From assembly GCA_947000775.1 (NCBI GenBank), contig CAMQGK010000144.1, forward strand, positions 12,167,001-12,231,000: a stretch of 64,000 nt of DNA. Direction: 5' to 3'. The notes under the pieces were generated by a model. It worked only from the letters and a program-made list of their open reading frames with translations. It searched no databases and was not told where the DNA came from. The position numbers were made by a program, and so were the translations under genes. This DNA is from Pterois miles (lineage: Eukaryota > Chordata > Actinopteri > Perciformes > Scorpaenidae). Positions 52,715 to 62,725 of the stretch are shown here, piece after piece (the first letter of the stretch is position 1; each line of letters opens with the position of its first letter).

Positions 52715-53247
52715 TGTTAAGGATCTGTACACAGGCAATGGAGGACTCCGAAGCAAACACAGTGAGACCAGGTCGTAGGCAAAATCAGCGTCTTTAATAC
52801 AGTTCAGGGTTCGGTACACAGTGATCCGGCAATGAGGCAGACAAATCCAAAACGCAAGGCTGGGGGCAAAGTCGGGAGACAGGCAGAGGTTCGATACACG
52901 AATGATCAATAACTTACACGGGAAGAACGCTGGAACTCTTGGCATGGGGACACAAGACGATCTGGCACGGAAGGAATGGGGAGGACGCATTATATACTAG
53001 TGAGGGAGTGATTATCTATACACAGGTGGACACGATCAGGGCGGGGAACGACGATGAGACTCAGGTGAGTGGTGCAGAAACTAGGTCAGAGGGAGGTGCT
53101 CAAATGTGCAGGCGGGAAACATGCAGGGCAGGGAGTGAAGTGATCTGTAACGAGAGGAAAGGTTAAACATGCCAAAATAAAATAGGATGTGCACCAAAAT
53201 AAAAGCATGCAACACATAACATAATCTAAGACCTAGAGCTCCTGACA
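52715..53247 (-). mobile_element. Solo LTR of an LTR retrotransposon inside the satellite
   Basis: A 533-bp unique segment begins TGTTAAGG and ends CTGACA on the plus strand. On the minus strand it starts TGTCAG and ends AACA. ATAGT flanks it on both sides (52710-52714 and 53248-53252), a perfect 5-bp target duplication. Removing the segment and one ATAGT restores an exact satellite unit. On the minus strand a TATATAA lies near 52993 and an ATTAAA near 52795, in the order expected of an LTR promoter and poly(A) signal. No internal retroelement coding sequence flanks it, so it is a solo LTR. A Ty3/Gypsy origin is likely but not shown. Confidence 0.85.
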
Positions 53248-53840
53248 ATAGTATAGTATGTCGAAAATTTTCATGAATAACGTCATAGTATTGTATGTTG
53301 AAAAATTTAATGAAAAAGGTCATAGTATAGTATGTCGAAAAATATCATGAAAAAGTCATAGTATAGTATGTCGAAAAAAGTCATAGTACAGTATGTCGAA
53401 AATTTTCATGAAAAAAGTCACGGAATATGAAAAAACACATTGTCAAGTATGTCGACAAAAGTCATAGCATAGTATGTCGAGAAATTTCATGAGAAAAGTC
53501 AAAGTATAGTATGTCGAAAATTTTCATGTAAAAAGTCATCGTATAATATGTTGAAAAAAGTCATAGTATGGTATGTCGAAAAATTTCATGAAAAAGTCAT
53601 AGTATAGTATGTCGATAAATTTCATGTAAATAGTCATAGTATCATATGTTGAAAAAAGTCATAGTATAGTTTGTCGGAAAATATCATGACAAAAGTCATA
53701 GTACAGTATGTTGAAAATTTTCATGAAAAAGTCATAGTATAATATGTCCAAAAAAGTCATAGTACAGTATGTCGATAAATTTATGAAAAAACACATCGTC
53801 AAATATGTCGACAAAAGTCATAGTATAGTATGTCGAAAAG
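53248..53840. repeat. AT-rich tandem satellite, second block
   Basis: The same units as the left block, resuming in phase after the LTR target duplication. It ends at GTCGAAAAG where a non-satellite insert begins. Confidence 0.95.
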
Positions 53841-54403
53841 TGGAGTCAGTGGAGCCATTTTGTCGGGTTTACGCTGCTTTCGAGTGGGTTGGGTCCGCTG
53901 GTCGTCGATACGGATGGTGCGGCTCAGGAGGCTGATTCTCCCCGTAACCGGTGTACATCCACTGGAGCGCGATGGATAAGGAGCCCGATGTCGCGGCGCT
54001 GCGGTCGGATCCACGTCCCTCCAGTCATCGTCAACTGAGGGCTTCTGTTGTGCTGCAGCGGTGTCTGCTTATCTTGAATGTTAGGACGAAATGAGCTCAA
54101 ATCTAAGTGGCATATATTTAATTATAATTTACCTGCGATCGCACCTGAATAATTAAAGTCAGACTTTCGCAAACTTTGTTTCGATTCGCTTCGTGTGTAA
54201 GCTTTTGAAATCCTGCAAAACGTATGATGTTTTTATTGCTTGAAGGTGTGCATGTCTGGAAATGTCTATTTTTGTGAGTGTGAGAAATGATCATTATCGA
54301 TCATGCTTTGAACCTTAGAGCAGCAAGGAGGAACAAGAAAGTGCAGTGCAGCAACAGGGCTGTATTGTGCGCAAGTGGCTGCATTGTCGCTGCATTTTGG
54401 GCA

Positions 54404-54415
54404 CACACACACACA

Positions 54416-54450
<35 letters not shown>

Positions 54451-54475
54451 CACATATGCACACACACACACACAC
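54404..54475. repeat. Imperfect (CA)n microsatellite
   Basis: CA repeat with AACA, CG and ATATG interruptions, inside the composite insert. Confidence 0.9.
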
Positions 54476-54505
54476 TTCTCTGTGACTTCTATAAAACACT
54501 CCCAA

Positions 54506-54830
54506 ATTATCCATCCATCCATCCATGTCAACCGCTTTTCCCGTTAGGGGTCGCGGGGGGGCTGGAGCCGATCCCAGCTGGCATAGGAAGGCGGGGTTCA
54601 CCCTGGACAGGTCGCTGGACAGGTCGCTGGACAGGGCACATAGAGACAGACAACATAGAGACAACATAGAGACAGACAATCATTCACGCTCACATCCACA
54701 CCTAGACACTTATTTAGAGTAATCAATTAACCTAAACAGCATGTCTTTGGACTGTGAGAGGAAGCCGGAGTACCCGGAGAAAACCCACGCTTATACGGGG
54801 AGAACATGCAAACTCCACACAGAAGAGTCC
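54506..54830 (-). mobile_element. Fragment of a dispersed repeat with (CCAT)n end and GGTCGCGGGG block
   Basis: It starts with four ATCC units, then GGTCGCGGGGGGGCTGGAGC, CATGTCTTTGGACTGTGAGA and GGGGAGAACATGCAAACTCC, phrases of a very common vertebrate repeat (general knowledge). It stops before the tRNA-like head. The GGGGAGAACATGCAAA segment overlaps the SINE fragment at 58806-58927, so the two are partial copies of one family. GGACAGGTCGCT is tandemly repeated inside it. The minus strand is chosen because the tRNA-like head of the family reads that way at 58806-58927. Confidence 0.7.
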
Positions 54831-55304
54831 CCACCCCTCCCAAATCATTTTAATTCTAAATATTTATTGAATGTGTTGGAAATTTGCCAACAGAGGGCGC
54901 CATTTGTCCTCACTGAAATACATGGTCAATGCCAGACAGTTTGTACATGGACAAATGGTTCCATCTGGTGAAAAACTCAAAAAACTGCAAATTTAAAGGG
55001 ATTTGACCACCTTTGCATGAAAACATATTTAAAAAATTAAAAATCAATCTGCAAAGGCTGAGTATTTAAAAAATGTGATTTGAATGGGAGTCAATGGGAA
55101 TTTTTATACATAGGGACCATGGATTGATCTTAAAAGGTTCATCAGTGTTTTAAAGACTTTAAAAAAAAACACTCTGAAATATCAAAATTCACCACAAAAA
55201 GCACACCCTGATCAAATTTCAGACCATATGCATCAACACAGCCAAATTTATGTACAAAGAAAAACTGCAGATGTATAAAAAATACATAGGTCTGTCGGAG
55301 GGTT

Positions 55305-58300
55305 AATGAAAAAAGTATAGTATGTCGAAAATTTTCATTAATAAAGTCATAGTATAGTATGTTGAAAAATTTCATGAAAAAAGTCATAGTATAGTATGTT
55401 GAAAAAAGTCGTAGTATAGTATGGTACAAAATTTTCATGAAAGAAGTCAAAGTATAGTATGTCGAAAATTTTCATGAAAAAAGTCAGTATAGTATGTCGA
55501 AAATCGTCAGTATAGTATGTCAAAAAAAAATCATGAAAAAAATAAAGTGTACTATGTTGAAAATGTTCATGTAAAAAGTCATAGTATAGTATGTTGACAA
55601 ACGTCAGTTTATTATGTCGAAAAATTTAATGAAAAAAGGCATAGTATAGTATGTCAAAAATTTTCATGTAAAAAGTCATAGTATGGTATGTTCAAAAACG
55701 TCAGTTTAGTATGTCTAAAAAATTCATGATAAAAAATCAAAGTATACTATGTTGAAATATTTCATGAAATAAGTCATAGTATATTATGTTGAAAAATATC
55801 ATAAAAAAGTCACATTATAGTATGTCGAAAAATATGAAAAAAAAGTCATAGTATAGTATGTCGAAAATTTTCATGAAAAAGTCAATGTATAGTATGTCGA
55901 AAAAAAGTCATATTATAGTATGTCGAAAATTTTCATGAAAAAAGTCGCAGTATATTATGTTGAAAAAAGTCAAAGTATGTTATGTAGAAAATTTTCAAGA
56001 ATAAAGTCATAGTATAGTATGTTGAAAAATTTAATGAAAGATATCATAGTATAGTATGTAAAATTTCATGAAAAAACACATCGTCAAGTACGTCGACAAA
56101 AGTCATGGTATAGTATGTCGAAAAAAGTAATTGTATAGTATGTCAAAAATTTTCATGAAAAAGGTCAAAGTATAGTATGTCGAAAATTTTCATTAAAAAA
56201 TTCACAGTATAATATGTTGAAAAAATGATAGTATTGTATGTCGAAAAATGTCATAGTGTAGTATGTTGAAAATTTTAATGAAAAAAGTCATAGTTTAGTA
56301 TGTCGTAAATCGTAATCGTAAGTTGAAAAATGTCAGTTTGTTATGTTGAAAAAATTCAGGTTAATAGTCATAGTATAATATGTTGAAAAAAGTCATAGTA
56401 TAGTATGTCGGAAAATTTGACAAAAGTCAGTATAATATGTTGAAAATTTCATGAAAAATGTCATAGTATAGTATGTAAAAAATTTTCATGAAGAAGGTCA
56501 TAGTATAGTATGTTGAAAAAAGTCATAGTATAGGATGGCGAAAAATTTCACGAAAAATGTTATAGTATAGTATGTCAAAAAAAGTCATAGTATAATATGT
56601 CGACAATTTTCATGACAGAAATCAAAGTATAGTATGTTGAAAATTTTTATGGAAACAGTCATAGTATGTTGAAAAAAGTCGTAGAATAGTATGTCACAAA
56701 ATTTCATGAAACAAGTCATAGTATAGTATGTTGAAAAATTTCATGTAAAAAGTCATAGTATAGTATGTCGATAAACTTTAATGAAAAAAGTCATAGAATA
56801 GTATGTTGAAAACAGTCATAGTATAGTATGTAGTAAATTTTCATGAAAAAAGTCATAGTATAGTATGTTGAAAAACGTCAGTTTATTATGTCGAAAAATT
56901 TCATGAAAAAAGTCATAGTATAGTATGTCAAAAATTTTTATGAAATAAGTCATAGTATGACAAAAAAGTCATAGTATAATATGTCAACAATTTTCATGAC
57001 AAAAGTCAAAGTATAGTATGTTGAAAATTTTTATGAAAAAAAGTCGTAGAATAGTATATCGCAAAATTTCATGAAACAAGTCATAGTATAGAATGTCGTA
57101 AATCGCCAGTATAGTATGTCAAAAAAAATTCATGAAAAAAAAATGAAGTGTACTATGTTGAAAAATTTCATGTAAAAAGTCATAGTATAAAATGTCGAAA
57201 ATTTTCAGGAAAACAGTCATAGTATAGTATGTCGACCATTTTCATGAAAAAGTCATAGTACAGTATGTCGAAAAATTTAATGAAAAAACTCATAGTATAG
57301 TATGTTGAAAAATTTCTTGTACAAAGTCATAGTATAATATGTTGAAAAAAGTCACAGTATAGTATGTCGAAAAAAGTCATTGTATAGTATGTCAAAAATT
57401 TTCATGAAAAAGGTCATAGTATAGGATGTTGAAAAATTTCATGAGAAAAGTCAAAGTATAATATGTTGAAAAAAGTCAAACTATAGTATGGCGAAAATTT
57501 TCATGAAAAAAGTCATAGTATAGTATGTCGGAAAATGTCATGTAAAAAGTCATAGTATAGTATGTTGAAAAAAGTCATAGTATATTATGACAGAAAAAGT
57601 AGTATAATATGTCGACAATTTTCATGAAAAAAGTCATAGTATAGTATGTTGAAATTTTTCATGAAAAAGTCAAAGTATAGTATGTCAAAAATTTTCATGA
57701 ATAATGTCATAGTTTTGTATGTTGAAAATTTTAATGAAAAAAAGTCATCGTATAGTATGTCGAAAATTTTCAAGAAAAAAGTCATAGTATAGTATGTTTA
57801 AAAGTCATAGTATAGTATGTCGATAAATTTATGAAAAAACACATCGTCAAGTATTTCGACAAAAGTCATAGTATAGTATGTCGAAAATTTTCATGAATAA
57901 CGTCATAGCACAGTATGTTGAAAAATTTAATGAAAAAAGTCATCGTATAGTATGTGGAAAAAAGTCATAGTATGGTATGTTGACCCTTTTCATGAAAAAG
58001 TCATGGTATAGTATGTCCAAAAATTTCTTGTAAAAAGTCTTAGTATAGTGTTTTGAAAAAATTCATAGTATAGTATGTCAAAAAAGTCATAGTATAGTAT
58101 GTCGAAAAATTTCATGAAAAAACTCATGGTCAAGTATGTCGAAAAATTTCATGTAAAAAGTCATAGTATAATATGTTGAAAAAAGTCATAGTATCGTATA
58201 AATATCATGAAAAAGTCATAGTACAGTATGTTGAAAATTTTCATGAAAAAGTCATAGTACAGTATGTTGAAAAAAGTCATAGTATAGTATGTCAAAAAAA

Positions 58301-58805
58301 GTCATGGTATAGTATGTCAAAATTTTCATGAAAAAAGTCATAGAATATTATGTTTAAAAAAAGTCATAGTATATTATGTCGATAAATTTATGACAAAACA
58401 CATCGTCAAGTATGTCGACAAAAGTCATAGTATAATATGTCGAAAAAATTTCATGAGAAAAGTCAAAGGATAATATGTTGAAAAAAGTCATAGTATAGTA
58501 TGTTGATAAAAGTCATAGTACAGTATGTTGATAAAAGTCATAGTATAATATGTTGGAAAAAGTCATAGTATAGTATGTCGAAAATTTTTCATGAAAAAAG
58601 TCATAGTATAGTATGTTGAAAAAAGTCATAGTATAGTATGTTGAAAAAAGTCATAGTATAGTATGTTGAAAAAAGTCATAGTATAGTATGTTGAAAAAAG
58701 TCATAGTATAGTATGTTGAAAAAAGTCATAGTATAGTATGTCGAAAATTTTCATGAAAAAAGTCATTGTATAGGATGTCGAAAAATTTCATCAAAATTGT
58801 CATAG
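55305..58805. repeat. AT-rich tandem satellite, third block
   Basis: The same family, with more divergent units between 55500 and 57200 and a perfectly regular run of five 25-bp units at 58615-58739. The phase is continuous across most of the block. Confidence 0.95.
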
Positions 58806-58927
58806 AAAACCACGCTTACACGGGGAGAACATGCAAAATCCACACAGAAGAGACCCAAGCCGGAATCGAACCTGCGGCCCTTTTGCTGTGAGGCAACAGC
58901 GTTAACCACTGCACCACCGTGCAGCCC
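58806..58927 (-). mobile_element. tRNA-derived SINE fragment with Pol III A and B boxes
   Basis: On the minus strand it begins GGGCTGCACGGTGGTGCAGT. Box A TGGTGCAGTGG (58906-58916) and box B GGTTCGATTCC (58862-58872) fit the tRNA internal promoter consensus exactly. TCATAG flanks it on both sides (58800-58805 and 58928-58933), a probable 6-bp target duplication in satellite sequence. Only the tRNA-like head and a short body remain (122 bp), so it is truncated at its 3' end. Confidence 0.8.
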
Positions 58928-59562
58928 TCATAGTATAGTATGTTTAAAAAAAGTCATAGTATAGTATGTCGAAAAATTTCATGAGAAAAGTCATAGTATA
59001 GTATGTCACAAAATTTCATGAAAATCATAGTATGTCGAGAAACGTCAGTATATTATTTTGAAAAATTTCATGAAAAATGAGAGTATACTATAAATGTCAT
59101 AAAAGAAGTCATAGTATAGTATAGTGTAACAACAAGTCATAGTATAGTATGTTGAAAAATTTTACGAAAAAAGTCATAGTTTAGTATGTTGAAAATTTTC
59201 TTGAAAAACGTCATAGTATAGTATGTCGACAAATTTCATGAAAAAAAGTCATAGCATAGTATGTTGAAAAAAGTCGTAGTATAGTATGTTGAAAAAAGTC
59301 GTAGTATAGTATGTTGTAAAAAGTCGTAGTATAGGATGTTGAAAAAAGTCGTAGTATAGTATGTTGCAAAATTTCATGAAAATAGTAAAAAAGTCATAGT
59401 ATAGTATGTTGAAAATTTAATGAAAATAGTAAAAAAGTCATAGTATAGTATGTTGAAAATTTAATGAAAATAGTAAAAAAGTCATAGTATAGTATGTTGA
59501 AAAATGTCATGAAAAAAGCATGATAGAAATATAGCATGCTATTAAAAATGTAATAAAAGGAC
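58928..59562. repeat. AT-rich tandem satellite, right end block
   Basis: It includes four 25-bp units with CGTAG in place of CATAG (59263-59362) and two exact 44-bp units starting at 59408 and 59452. The array dissolves into unique AT-rich DNA after about 59562. Confidence 0.9.
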
Positions 59563-60317
59563 TATACTATAAAAAATAGTGTGAAGAGTACACCATGCCC
59601 ACATGTGCAGCAGGGATAACATTAAATGAAAATAGTTCATATAGAGGAAAATAAATATTTGAAAGTAACACAGAGCCTGACAGTTTTTACTCCATTATAT
59701 TTTGAATTGTTACCTAAATTATGTTTTTCATTACTTAAATAAAAACATTTCCACCATTAATTAGTGCACAATAATTCACCAGAATGCAGGAACTACAGTA
59801 AGTGTTTGATGCTCAAAATCCCCCAATGCTGAGATCACTCTTGTACTATTGCAACTTGTGTACTGGAGTGCCATAACAAAATGTAGGCCTGTTTTGCACA
59901 GTTCTTGGTCTCAACAACTTTAGAAGCAAATAGATGTGATCCTTATCAAACTGATGTTTGTGAGTCCCCAAGGCCTATTAAATTATTTTGAATTGTATTA
60001 TTATCATATTTTAAATTATATGATTTGGCCTGCCCATCCACAACACACATGAAGCATTCTCCTTTATTGCTTTTTCACGCAGCCACTCTCAGTTTAATTT
60101 CTGTTCATTCTGGGTACCAGCACTCAGTTTTTATAACAGTCTAATCTCATGTGACCCTGAGTTAAAAAGCTTGTTGATGTGGCATACGTTGGACTACAGA
60201 GAGATGTGATTATTGATTACAGGCAATCTATTGTGTATATTAATTATAAATAAATGGTATTCTGTCATTTAACTATCCTCAAAATTAAATAATCAATTCT
60301 CATATAAAATGCTTGGT
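59563..60317 (-). other. kcnj11 3' flank and 3' UTR
   Basis: AT-rich sequence with no open frame of note. The minus-strand AATAAA at 60063-60068 would give kcnj11 a 3' UTR of roughly 270 bases. The rest separates the gene from the satellite. Confidence 0.55.
60063..60068 (-). promoter_or_regulatory. kcnj11: Probable kcnj11 polyadenylation signal
   Basis: TTTATT on the plus strand reads AATAAA on the minus strand, 250 bases after the kcnj11 stop codon. A minus-strand ATTAAA near 60095 is an alternative. Confidence 0.45.
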
Positions 60318-61496
60318 TCACATCGATAATCCGTTCAGAGTCTCCATCCTGGACTTGCGGACCACAGCAGAGCCCCGCCGCCTTCTCACAGTCGCCCGCA
60401 AGGTGACGCCCTCGTTTAGTTTAAACCGAGCGATGCCACCTGCCTCATCCAGTTTCTTGGCGCTGCAGCAGGGTGTCGGGACCTTCATGGTGTTGCCGAA
60501 CTTGGAGTAGTCCACCGCGTACATGCCGTCCTCCTCGGAGACTGTGGGCACGAAGCGCTGCCCCCACAGGATCTCCTCCGACACGTAGGAGGTCCTGGCC
60601 TGGGTGGTGATTCCCGTGGTTTCCACCACCCCCTCCAGCACCGCGATCACCTCGATGTCCTCGTGCTGCAGGTCAGAAGCGGACAGCTCATACAGAGGGC
60701 TGTCCTTGTCGATCACATGACAGATGATGAGAGGGGACACCAAAAATACGCCGTTGGTGCCCACTGGGTTATCCATGTGGATGTCGATCTGGTCCAGAGG
60801 CACCACCTCGCCCTCCTCCGTGGTAGTTCTCCTGACCACCTGCAACCGCACGGTGGCGCTGATGATCATGCTTTTCCTCAGATCCCCGATGCGGATCATG
60901 AAGCACAGCTTGTTGTTTCGGACGGAGATGACTGCGTGCTTGCTGAAAATCAGGGTCTCTGCGCGCCGATTGGCCTGCGCAGTTTTCATGAAGATGCAGC
61001 CGAGCATGATGGCGTTGATGACCAGTCCGACGATGTTCTGCACGATCAGGATGATGATGGCGGAGACGCATTCCTCCGTGATCATCCGGCCCCCGAAGCC
61101 GATGGTCACCTGGACCTCTATGGAGAAGAGGAACGCGGAGGAGAATGAGTGAATGTCCGTTACGCACGGGACAAAGTCGTCTCCCCTCTGGTCCAAATCG
61201 CCGTGCGCAAAGGCAACGAGCCACCAGATCATCCCGAAAAGGAGCCAGCTGCACAAGAAGGACATGGTGAAAATGATGAGCGTGTGGAGCCATTTTAAAT
61301 CCACGAGAGTGGTGAAGACATCCTGCAAGAATCGACCCTGTTCTCGGATGTTAGTGTGCGCTACATTGCAGGTGCCGTTCTTGGCGACGAACCGAGCTTT
61401 CCTCGGTTTGGCCTTGAACAACTTTGGCTGCAGGACATCCTCAGCCAAACGTGTCAGCAAGTAATCCTCAGGAATGAGTCCTTTCCTGGACAACAT
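60318..61496 (-). CDS. kcnj11: Kir6.2, pore subunit of the ATP-sensitive potassium channel
   Basis: An intact single-exon frame of 392 residues (human Kir6.2 has 390). It starts MLSRKG like the human protein and aligns throughout. The first membrane helix is at about 71-97, the pore helix and TIGFG filter at 131-135 (GFG, as in Kir6 channels), the second helix at about 145-170 with the rectification-site Asn161, then the cytoplasmic domain. Residues matching known ATP or PIP2 contacts are kept at Arg51, Arg55, Lys186 and Arg202; the human Lys39 position is Asn40 and human Arg195 is Lys196. An arginine cluster RRRR at 371-374 stands where the human RKR ER-retention signal lies. Kir6.2 forms a 4:4 complex with SUR1 at the plasma membrane of insulin-secreting and nerve cells. 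abcc8, coding SUR1, lies just upstream on the same strand. The kcnj11-like paralogue known in some fish is a less likely identity. Confidence 0.97.
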   Translation of the reverse strand: MLSRKGLIPEDYLLTRLAEDVLQPKLFKAKPRKARFVAKNGTCNVAHTNIREQGRFLQDVFTTLVDLKWLHTLIIFTMSFLCSWLLFGMIWWLVAFAHGDLDQRGDDFVPCVTDIHSFSSAFLFSIEVQVTIGFGGRMITEECVSAIIILIVQNIVGLVINAIMLGCIFMKTAQANRRAETLIFSKHAVISVRNNKLCFMIRIGDLRKSMIISATVRLQVVRRTTTEEGEVVPLDQIDIHMDNPVGTNGVFLVSPLIICHVIDKDSPLYELSASDLQHEDIEVIAVLEGVVETTGITTQARTSYVSEEILWGQRFVPTVSEEDGMYAVDYSKFGNTMKVPTPCCSAKKLDEAGGIARFKLNEGVTLRATVRRRRGSAVVRKSRMETLNGLSM

Positions 61497-62592
61497 AGCG
61501 CTCCCATACTATGGATCCACAGCCTTTTGCCTTTAAGGGTACTGATTCGTCTCTGCCCTGCTGAAAGATGAGGTATTTTCCTCTTCCCCGGTGTTTTGTC
61601 TCGCCAGTCGGTCAGCTCCTCAGCAGCTGACGGGCGCAAGCAGGATAGTCTTGTTGTGCGTTTCCTGGAGGTATGTGCGCTCCTCACGTTGCCTCCAGAT
61701 CAGGCGCTCCACAACCGCGAAGTCCCAGGAGAAAATTCTTCTTCCAGCTCCGCAGCTGCCCCCGTCACTCAAACCACCCACCGACCAACCGGGCATAGAT
61801 GCGCCACACCTCCCGGTCCCATTGTGAATCGTCAACATCGGCCGTGCGCACTCGGCGCGGAAATTCGGTGAGATGTAAAATGTTGATGCAGGAGCATAAT
61901 GGACCCCTGAGCTGAGTTTTATCACCTTTGGATGAGAAGGCAGGCTTTAGTGGCGCAGTTGGCTCTGTGCTGACTCCACTTCACTATAGCTCGGTAACGT
62001 GAGATAGACGTTATGAGGTGGAGAGGTAGGCCTCCTCCCTCCCTCCCCTCCTCTACCATCTCTATGGTGCCCTTCCTGTGCTTTTCAATGAGAATACAGA
62101 AGTGCACCCGTTAAGCCTAAAGGCCACAGGCAGCTGAATATATAATGGGTTAAATATAGGGCACTCTACAGTAAATCATCGCCAGACTGTTTGCTTTAAA
62201 CTTCACTTTTCATGATTAGAAAGAGGTCCCCTTTTCATTTACACCCAGTCCTAGGATTTAAAATTTGCTGGACTGTTTTCCATGCCACCCATGGAAACTT
62301 TATTTTATTTGTCCTCCAGTCTCCATATAACTTTCTAATGTCACATGTCCGTCCTGACTGCAGCAGGCGCAGCCACTCATCCCACTGTGACACCCCTGAG
62401 TATATGAAGATTATCACTATGCTGTGTTTCTGGCTCTCTGCCTGGCCGTGCTGGACAGCATCATGTATTCCTCAGCTCCTTTTAAACCTGCAATCCGTTT
62501 TGTGCAGATCATAAAGTCTCACTCACACTAGCACATCCCAGTCCTTTTCATAAACAGACAAAACCTGACAACACATTAACGATAATTTATGT
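61497..62592 (-). other. Intergenic region between abcc8 and kcnj11
   Basis: The kcnj11-proximal 350 bases (61500-61870) are richer in CpG and are the likely kcnj11 promoter and 5' UTR. No TATA box stands out. The remainder has no recognised gene or repeat. Confidence 0.5.
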
Positions 62593-62598
62593 TTTATT
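62593..62598 (-). promoter_or_regulatory. abcc8: abcc8 polyadenylation signal
   Basis: TTTATT on the plus strand gives minus-strand AATAAA 128 bases beyond the abcc8 stop, implying a short 3' UTR. Confidence 0.6.
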
Positions 62599-62725
62599 AA
62601 CAAAGAATTAACTTTTTGTATGTACAAATACTATACATCATGATTAAAAAATAAAAGGAATATATATTTTCCATGGGACAATTGCACTTTGAATGTCTTC
62701 CTCTAATGCTTCCTGTCTTCTTGTG

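Larger units (their letters stand above)
53841..55304. other. Composite 1.46-kb non-satellite insert
   Basis: Three parts can be seen. Positions 53841-54250 are CpG-rich unique sequence with no recognisable protein. Positions 54404-54475 are a CA repeat. Positions 54506-54830 are a repeat fragment, followed by AT-rich sequence ending GTCTGTCGGAGGGTTAATG. Satellite units resume at about 55305. No target duplication was found for the whole insert, so it may be several events or an original spacer. Confidence 0.7.

Noticed and set aside
46411..57785. Minus-strand open frames in the satellite with repeating DFFMKIFDILYYDF peptides
   Set aside because: They are translations of the tandem repeat. 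Their frames change with unit length and none has a start context or non-repeat domain.
58806..58927. A functional tRNA gene on the minus strand
   Set aside because: The A and B boxes are present, but no complete cloverleaf with an acceptor stem can be formed. The sequence matches a common tRNA-derived repeat and is flanked by a target duplication.
43725..59562. The array as a CRISPR-like repeat-spacer structure
   Set aside because: There are no unique spacers, unit length varies, and the setting is a vertebrate nuclear genome with introns.
60663..61152. Plus-strand and alternate-frame open frames overlapping kcnj11
   Set aside because: These are shadows of the conserved Kir6.2 frame on the other strand.
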